From contig NW_003131859.1 of NCBI RefSeq assembly GCF_000003605.2, positions 582,763 through 602,666 on the forward strand: a stretch of 19,904 bases of DNA. The letters are read 5' to 3'. A model generated the notes under the pieces. It did not search any database. It was not told where the DNA came from and was given only the letters and a program-made list of their open reading frames with translations. The position numbers were made by a program, and so were the translations under genes. Within the stretch, counting starts at the first letter, position 1, and each line of letters opens with the position of its first letter. This stretch comes from Saccoglossus kowalevskii (taxonomy: Eukaryota > Hemichordata > Enteropneusta > Harrimaniidae). Positions 17,801 through 19,904 of this stretch are shown piece by piece.

Positions 17801-18716
17801 TAACAAATTTTAAAATTTGTTTACCAGTAAGAAGAAATCAACAGGAGAGCCCTCTAATAACAAAAAAATACGCCAAGAGTAAGTCTTGTAGCTTTTCACC
17901 ACAAAATTGCTATGTGTGGTGGCAGATTTATTTTTGGTGTTCTAGCGAGGAACTCTGGGAAGGAGAATGCTAAAGTACATCTCAGTTCTTGCTTATTGTA
18001 TCTGTACAACAGTTTAATGGCAACACATTCGTCACCTCCAATATTGTGTTATAAAGTTATTTCAATTCATTTCATTATTTTACTCTCAGGAGATGCATTT
18101 TATGCGAAGAATTTTCCATTTTGGTTTTATTACAAATTCCATGTTGGTTGTATACTAAGGTAAGATAATTTATGTTATTCTACTATATTGTAGTGTAGGA
18201 TATTGGCCCTGCAATCTGCATACAATCTGATCATCATATATATATATGGTACTCCATGGCCCTGCAATCTGATCATCTATATATGGTATTCCATGACCCT
18301 GCAATCTGCATACAATCTGACCATCTATATATGTGGTACCCCATGGCCCTGCAATCTGCATACAATCTGATCATCTAAAGATGGGTTCATGTACTACATT
18401 TAATATCACTGTTGCTGCTATTCCTTCCTTTCCTTATAATAATAATAATAATAATAATAATATAATAAATAAATTATATAATATACTCAATGTGACATAA
18501 TTGATAAATAATGCTACTGAAAATAATTATAAGACTGAATCTGTCTATTTTTTCCAGTGGGTTATTCGGAACGTTTCTGAATCTTTCGTCTATACGGTTA
18601 ACTGAGCGGCTTTCATGTGGTCAGTTTGCCTGGATATCATTTGCAGCAAGAGTAATGCTTGTCGCTGCTTCATTCTTTTTCTTTCAACAACATTTCACTC
18701 CAAGTTTTGTTACCTG
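5829..18716 (+). CDS. TMEM241: TMEM241 orthologue, nine coding exons, 3' end missing
   Basis: Multi-pass membrane protein of the drug/metabolite transporter superfamily. Human TMEM241 is a Golgi nucleotide-sugar transporter, related to yeast VRG4 and reported to carry UDP-GlcNAc. The nine exons join without a phase conflict: 66, 112, 74, 104, 85, 98, 71, 70 and 159 nt, giving 279 codons plus two bases. The family signatures are visible in order: THFTNK-YVLSVLQFTYPT-FQGWQT (about residues 17-41), IYAGSRALSRL-IPIF (about 74-89), DSDGYFW (about 149-155), the NFPFWFYYKFH block and SGLFGTFLN after it. Hydrophobic stretches in nearly every exon fit 9-10 membrane helices. The usual family length is about 300 residues, so roughly 20 C-terminal residues (the last helix) are not placed. 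Identification rests on my memory of the vertebrate protein. The call is firm, but substrate specificity in this species is inferred. Confidence 0.93.
6440..8052 (+). pseudogene. Decayed non-LTR retrotransposon (LINE), 3' part of ORF2
   Basis: Fragments recur in the order of a CR1/L2/jockey-type ORF2, in different frames. At 6452-6646 is a pre-RT segment (DKWMEYYKQLN). At 6636-6764 is the first RT motif (KKSAGYDGYCSELIKY). At 7254-7412 is the region after the RT core (QLISPILLYSSEIWACE). At about 7476-7780 are GELGRFPIK, KYWHRLKSLPERF and NKFKT. At 7783-8052 is the C-terminal part with SKFRLSDHNLGIELGRR and the cysteine pair ICTRCNE. The RT catalytic core with its YxDD box is not found; 6765-7253 has no LINE signal and may be a replacement. 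Several frameshifts and stops are present, so it is non-functional. The clade is not assigned. Confidence 0.75.
6793..6803. repeat. Poly-G run
   Basis: Eleven consecutive G bases inside the LINE gap in intron 1. Confidence 0.9.
8282..8393 (+). CDS. TMEM241: TMEM241 exon 2
   Basis: Acceptor ttgtctacag and donor CAG|gtaacg. Encodes residues 23-59 plus one base of residue 60 (phase 1). It carries the most conserved block of the family, YVLSVLQFTYPTIFQGWQT, followed by a hydrophobic helix (LIGFLILTTAG). This exon alone is enough to recognise TMEM241. Confidence 0.95.
9432..9794. repeat. 58-bp minisatellite, about 6.3 copies
   Basis: Copies start at 9432, 9490, 9548, 9606, 9664, 9722 and 9780, exactly 58 bp apart. 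The unit runs GAACTACCTGGGCCAATGTT, TTCCATGGTATTTTTCAGTA, CACATTGAGTTGGGTTGT. Copies differ only by point changes (GAGTT/GTGTT, CCATGG/TCATGG), so the array is recent or homogenised. Each unit contains a splice-acceptor-like TATTTTTCAG on the sense strand of the gene. Confidence 0.95.
10262..10963 (+). mobile_element. Non-autonomous inverted-repeat DNA transposon, Harbinger-like
   Basis: The ends are inverted: GTTGTGTTCACG (10262-10273) against GTTGCGTTCACG read from 10963 back to 10952, with TA on both outer sides. A second inverted motif, close to CTTAGCACGGGCTAAG, lies inside each end and recurs internally in both orientations (10282-10294, 10375-10389, 10769-10785, 10803-10817, 10849-10863, 10871-10884, 10901-10914, 10929-10944). 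An ORF starts at 10440 (see separate entry). Assignment to PIF/Harbinger rests on the ORF and is inferred. A TA target would also fit other superfamilies, and a TAA duplication is possible but not symmetrical. Confidence 0.65.
10440..10784 (+). pseudogene. Remnant of a transposase N-terminus inside the inverted-repeat element
   Basis: Opens MDDTREVLFLLLACFVL and continues into a basic stretch (RRAQERERRRTQLIWMH). This is the layout I know from Harbinger-type transposase N-termini: an acidic or hydrophobic leader, an arginine run, then a W-containing motif. The likeness continues better in the +1 frame at about 10560-10698 (EYRVLLMHVVDSEPNLF..), which suggests a frameshift near 10560. No catalytic DDE region is present, and only about 80-110 codons survive. 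The basic start is seen; the family assignment is inference. Confidence 0.4.
11263..11336 (+). CDS. TMEM241: TMEM241 exon 3
   Basis: Encodes VIDWWIGGMLFIGTIYAG followed by SRALSRL (residues 60-84), matching the vertebrate IIYAGSRALSRL block. The acceptor is the second of two AGs in a short duplication (TCAACAG twice). Using the first, at 11253-11254, would give a stop after two codons, so 11263 is chosen. The donor ATTA|gtaagt is phase 0. The end of the exon and its donor are duplicated downstream (see 11311-11472). Confidence 0.92.
11311..11472 (+). repeat. Tandem duplication of the end of exon 3 with its splice donor
   Basis: Copies begin CTGGTTCC at 11311 (inside exon 3), CTGGTTCC at 11386 and CTGGTTCT at 11458. 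The periods are 75 and 72 bp, and the third copy is partial. The second copy keeps the coding sense GSWALSRI and a usable donor ATA|gtatgt at 11412. Both periods are multiples of three and the exon frame stays open through all copies, so the longer exon would remain in frame. Confidence 0.8.
11337..11825 (+). other. TMEM241 intron 3
   Basis: Starts gtaagt and ends tttttcctag after a long pyrimidine tract. The first 135 bases belong to the exon-3 duplication; nothing else is recognised. Confidence 0.9.
11826..11929 (+). CDS. TMEM241: TMEM241 exon 4
   Basis: Acceptor tttttcctag and donor CAG|gtgagg. Encodes residues 85-118 plus two bases of R119. It starts SIPIFIILQNSGHIIVAILE, which corresponds to vertebrate AIPVF-L-HN-AEVII, and continues with a polar loop (QGKIPSFDIQI). 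The hydrophobic part is one membrane helix. Confidence 0.9.
11930..12559 (+). other. TMEM241 intron 4
   Basis: Starts gtgagg and ends ccatacag. More than half of the intron is the 40-bp minisatellite at 12101-12446. Nothing else is recognised. Confidence 0.88.
12101..12446. repeat. 40-bp minisatellite, about 8.6 copies
   Basis: Copies start at 12101, 12141, 12181 and every 40 bp to 12421. The unit is AATGGCCGATTGAGCAGACC followed by TTGGCTTGCAAAGATGAGGC. The first two or three copies are diverged, while the central ones are almost identical. Because 40 is one more than a multiple of three, the minus strand stays open in all three frames with the same 40-residue peptide cycle. The three overlapping minus-strand frames (12060-12498) are therefore artefacts. 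Confidence 0.97.
12560..12644 (+). CDS. TMEM241: TMEM241 exon 5
   Basis: Acceptor ccatacag and donor CATG|gtaagt. Completes R119 and encodes residues 120-147, ending LLVSGLLVWQNDPM (phase 0). The long hydrophobic run is a membrane helix. The NDP-plus-hydrophobic end corresponds to the vertebrate NDSQF that precedes DGYFW. The upstream pyrimidine tract is poor, but the phase and homology leave no other choice. Confidence 0.87.
13214..13758. repeat. 48-bp minisatellite, about 11.4 copies with two unit variants
   Basis: Copies start at 13214 and every 48 bp to 13742. The unit is GAATGTTGTTGCTACTAATT, ACAGTGATGAGTAGATTGAC, TCAATTAT. Copies 4, 5, 8 and 11 carry GAATAG in place of GATGAG; copies 1, 6 and 12 carry TTTCTAC in place of TTGCTAC. 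A partial outlier (TGAGTAGATTGACTCA) at about 13086-13101 may be where the array began. Confidence 0.97.
14060..14078. repeat. (AT)n dinucleotide run
   Basis: About nine AT units in intron 5. Confidence 0.85.
14190..14287 (+). CDS. TMEM241: TMEM241 exon 6
   Basis: Acceptor gtctatttcag and donor TTTAG|gtaagt. Encodes residues 148-179 plus two bases of S180, beginning FDSDGYFWMAAHVIFNSFYS. DGYFW is a conserved family motif, followed by a membrane helix and a basic turn (GKSAKF). Confidence 0.92.
14288..15819 (+). other. TMEM241 intron 6
   Basis: Starts gtaagt and ends tgtttccag. The second half holds an antisense LINE 3' end (15127-15734). The stretch 14288-15126 is AT-rich and unremarkable. 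Confidence 0.9.
15127..15734 (-). pseudogene. 3' end of a decayed LINE on the minus strand
   Basis: On the minus strand an open frame (15519-15734) reads NEINKLRTYKNFKLVNYMLN and then KEKYY. NKLRTY-FK-Y-E-YL is the motif that follows the RT region in many CR1/L2-like LINEs of aquatic animals, and a decayed version occurs in intron 1. Downstream, the minus strand reaches AATAAAGTTAC (15156 back to 15146) followed by about six ATT units, a typical microsatellite tail of such elements. The frame then stops and the remaining 3' UTR is non-coding. Confidence 0.5.
15820..15890 (+). CDS. TMEM241: TMEM241 exon 7
   Basis: Acceptor tgtttccag and donor CTTG|gtaaga. Completes S180 and encodes residues 181-203 (EINKLYHNYLLSVVVLIPSI...) plus one base of G204. 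It aligns with vertebrate DIDQQYLNYIFSVVLLA, a loop followed by a membrane helix. Confidence 0.9.
16180..16193. repeat. Poly-C run
   Basis: Fourteen consecutive C bases in intron 7. Confidence 0.9.
17176..17354. mobile_element. 179-bp MITE with long inverted repeats
   Basis: The left arm TACTGTAGAATACTTTATTT, then TTGCTTGGAATTAATTTT and TTTTCGCTGAA, mirrors the right arm TTCAGCGAAAATTAATTCCA, GCTAAAATAATGTG and TTTTACAGTA. The arms are roughly 45 bp, with a 9-base insertion in the left one. CTGTA...TACAG flanked by TA is consistent with a TA target duplication. The TTTTCGC-type inner repeat is familiar from short elements common in marine invertebrates. Confidence 0.8.
18090..18159 (+). CDS. 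TMEM241: TMEM241 exon 8
   Basis: Acceptor tttactctcag and donor TAAG|gtaaga. Completes G204, encodes residues 205-226 (DAFYAKNFPFWFYYKFHVGC..) and gives two bases of S227. It aligns with vertebrate GDLF-DFPFLYFYRFHGSC. Confidence 0.92.
18205..18378. repeat. Variable-length tandem repeat, four copies
   Basis: Copies start GGCCCTGCAATCTG (GACCCT in the third) at 18205, 18258, 18295 and 18345. Their lengths are 53, 37, 50 and about 34 bases. The second lacks CATACAATCTG, and the TATA run in the middle varies. Confidence 0.85.
18436..18462. repeat. (TAA)n trinucleotide run
   Basis: About eight or nine TAA units next to exon 9's upstream intron sequence. Confidence 0.9.
18558..18716 (+). CDS. 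TMEM241: TMEM241 exon 9 (last recognised exon)
   Basis: Acceptor tatttttttccag and donor CCTG|gtaagt. Completes S227 and encodes residues 228-279, beginning GLFGTFLNLSSIRLTERLSC and continuing CGQFAWISFAARVMLVAAS with two helices. It aligns with vertebrate SGFLGFFLMFST-KL and GQCAAWIFFAKI. It ends two bases into codon 280 (TG), so a following exon must start in phase 2. A tryptophan or cysteine is expected at the junction. Confidence 0.9.
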
Positions 18717-19904
18717 GTAAGTGAACACCTCTAATTTTTATATATATTATGATGTATTTTGTGTAATCTTGGCATTGATAAGGCACGTACTTAAACAAGT
18801 CCCTTAATTACCAACTGTCAACAAATTATGTGACTAAGGGACGACGTCAAAAACTTAATTGATCAATATTGATCATGGCGTCAGAGTACATTCACCATTA
18901 AATACAAATTGATAATCGGACAGTAATATGGCATAGCAGTTGGTTGTAATAATGAAGCGGAATATACGCATGCACAAACTACTTTTCTGGGTTTTGCGCA
19001 TGCTGTAGGTCCATGCCATGAAATTGACCTCATTTGATGCACATATTTACACTCGGACCAAACCATTTTCTCGTCTTTGATGTGTTTTTTTTCATTTTCT
19101 GTTATTTTTGTCTATGATTGGATAGAAACAAAACGAACTACAAATACTCCAAGATTTTTTTAACTTCATTAATAAATACAATCGTTTTTGTAGGATGGAA
19201 ACTTTTTGAGGTCAAAAACCCCCCACCCCCAAACTAAAGCAAATAAGTTTTTTATCCAACATCGATCTTTTGACGTCGTCCCTAAGAACGTATGCTGCTA
19301 AAACTAGTACTACACTAGTACTAAAATGCACTACCAATTCTTGACATTTTGCTAAGTGAAAGGTTCCATCAAATAAAAATGTTTTTTATCTGAAATATCT
19401 GTCATGGGGAATTTAGCAATATTACAGATTATTATACATCTGTCACTGTAATGCACAAGTTACAGCGTGTCGTAGTTTTGCGGTATTTTACAGGGTATTT
19501 GCATCCTATCATATAAGGAAATGCGAATTCCAAATATGGAATGCTTATGCGCGTAAACATGGCTGCCACCAGGGTTTGACCAGGTTCCACACAAAGAAGT
19601 TTGCTTATTCTGTTCTAAACATTTTGAATTTTGGCATTCCCATGTTGTATCCTTGGAAGGAGAAGATGTATAATAATAAGGTTATTACGAGGATACCTCA
19701 AAGTATGCACTCAGACAGTAGGCCATCGCATCGCATTGTTACGAACGGGAATACGAGATAGTCTCCCGCGAACCTGGCCGCCAATATCTCGCACTCCAGA
19801 ACGCAACACTAAAGGTCAAACAAAGGCACACAGTCAGGATATGTCCAATAATACTAATTTAATAATACAATAAGCATAAACCAATAACAGGAGTGATATA
19901 AATC
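18717..19904 (+). other. TMEM241 intron 9 start, or 3' region, no terminal exon placed
   Basis: Opens gtaagt. It contains a MITE (18838-19282) and a doubled 10-mer ACTAGTACTA (19303-19312 and 19314-19323). A phase-compatible but weakly supported exon candidate is at 19584-19761. The last 100 bases are featureless. Confidence 0.7.
18838..19282. mobile_element. 445-bp MITE with TAA target duplication (Harbinger-type)
   Basis: Perfect 15-bp inverted ends GGGACGACGTCAAAA (18838-18852) and its complement TTTTGACGTCGTCCC (19268-19282), each flanked outside by TAA (18835-18837 and 19283-19285). A three-base TWA duplication with GGG-starting ends is the hallmark of PIF/Harbinger elements. The interior has no transposase frame. 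The 61-codon minus frame inside it is unsupported. Confidence 0.82.

Larger units (their letters stand above)
15891..18089 (+). other. TMEM241 intron 7
   Basis: Starts gtaaga and ends tttactctcag. It holds a poly-C run (16180-16193), a very AT-rich stretch (about 16040-16140) and a MITE (17176-17354). Small open frames at 17779-18163 are not conserved sequence; the exon they overlap is read in another frame. Confidence 0.9.
18160..18557 (+). other. TMEM241 intron 8
   Basis: Shortest intron. It starts gtaaga and ends ttttttccag. It is largely a variable-length repeat (18205-18378) and a TAA trinucleotide run (about 18436-18462). Confidence 0.9.

Noticed and set aside
19194-19209. A possible terminal exon of TMEM241 reading W-METF-stop after tttttgtag
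   Set aside because: The phase fits, but it lies inside the MITE at 18838-19282 and gives no final membrane helix.
19595-19690. A frame reading VCLFCSKHFEFW, recalling the CxxHF end of a THAP domain
   Set aside because: Only a few residues match. The first zinc-binding cysteines and the AVPTIF-like end are missing, and the frame stops soon after.
1-19904. CRISPR array, bacterial operon or phage module
   Set aside because: The tandem repeats are contiguous without unique spacers. Introns and LINE relics show that the DNA is from an animal.

Overview
This is nuclear DNA from an animal. It is AT-rich, has long introns with GT-AG borders, uses the standard genetic code and carries many decayed transposons and minisatellites. 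The LINE relics, the short inverted-repeat elements and the numerous tandem arrays resemble those of marine invertebrate genomes (mollusc, lancelet, brachiopod type). I cannot name the species from the window.

One protein-coding gene is well supported: an orthologue of TMEM241, a Golgi-type nucleotide-sugar transporter of the drug/metabolite transporter superfamily. It lies on the + strand. Nine coding exons can be placed (5829-5894, 8282-8393, 11263-11336, 11826-11929, 12560-12644, 14190-14287, 15820-15890, 18090-18159, 18558-18716). All have consensus splice sites and matching phases, and together they give 279 complete codons. The start codon is present. The last exon, expected to add about 20 residues, is either beyond the window or not recognised.

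Positions 1-5828 are upstream. They hold a minisatellite cut by the left edge (1-291), a dispersed module combining CCAAT, a CRE-like GACGTC and a palindromic TATA stretch (at about 1085-1235, 4252-4378 and 4771-4950), a pure ATTCT pentanucleotide array (4461-4568) and no gene I can identify.

The introns hold nearly everything else. Intron 1 has a sense-strand LINE relic. Intron 2 has a 58-bp minisatellite and a 0.7-kb inverted-repeat transposon relic with a Harbinger-like leading ORF. Intron 3 opens with a tandem duplication of the end of exon 3, including its splice donor. Intron 4 is more than half a 40-bp minisatellite. Intron 5 has a 48-bp minisatellite. Intron 6 has an antisense LINE 3' end. 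Intron 7 has a 179-bp MITE. Intron 8 has a short variable repeat. Intron 9 has a 445-bp MITE with TAA target duplications.

I see no new multi-gene system. The most unusual feature is the exon-3 duplication, which leaves a second in-frame splice donor 75 bases downstream of the first. Next are the inverted-repeat element with many internal copies of its terminal motif, and the promoter-like dispersed module upstream of the gene.
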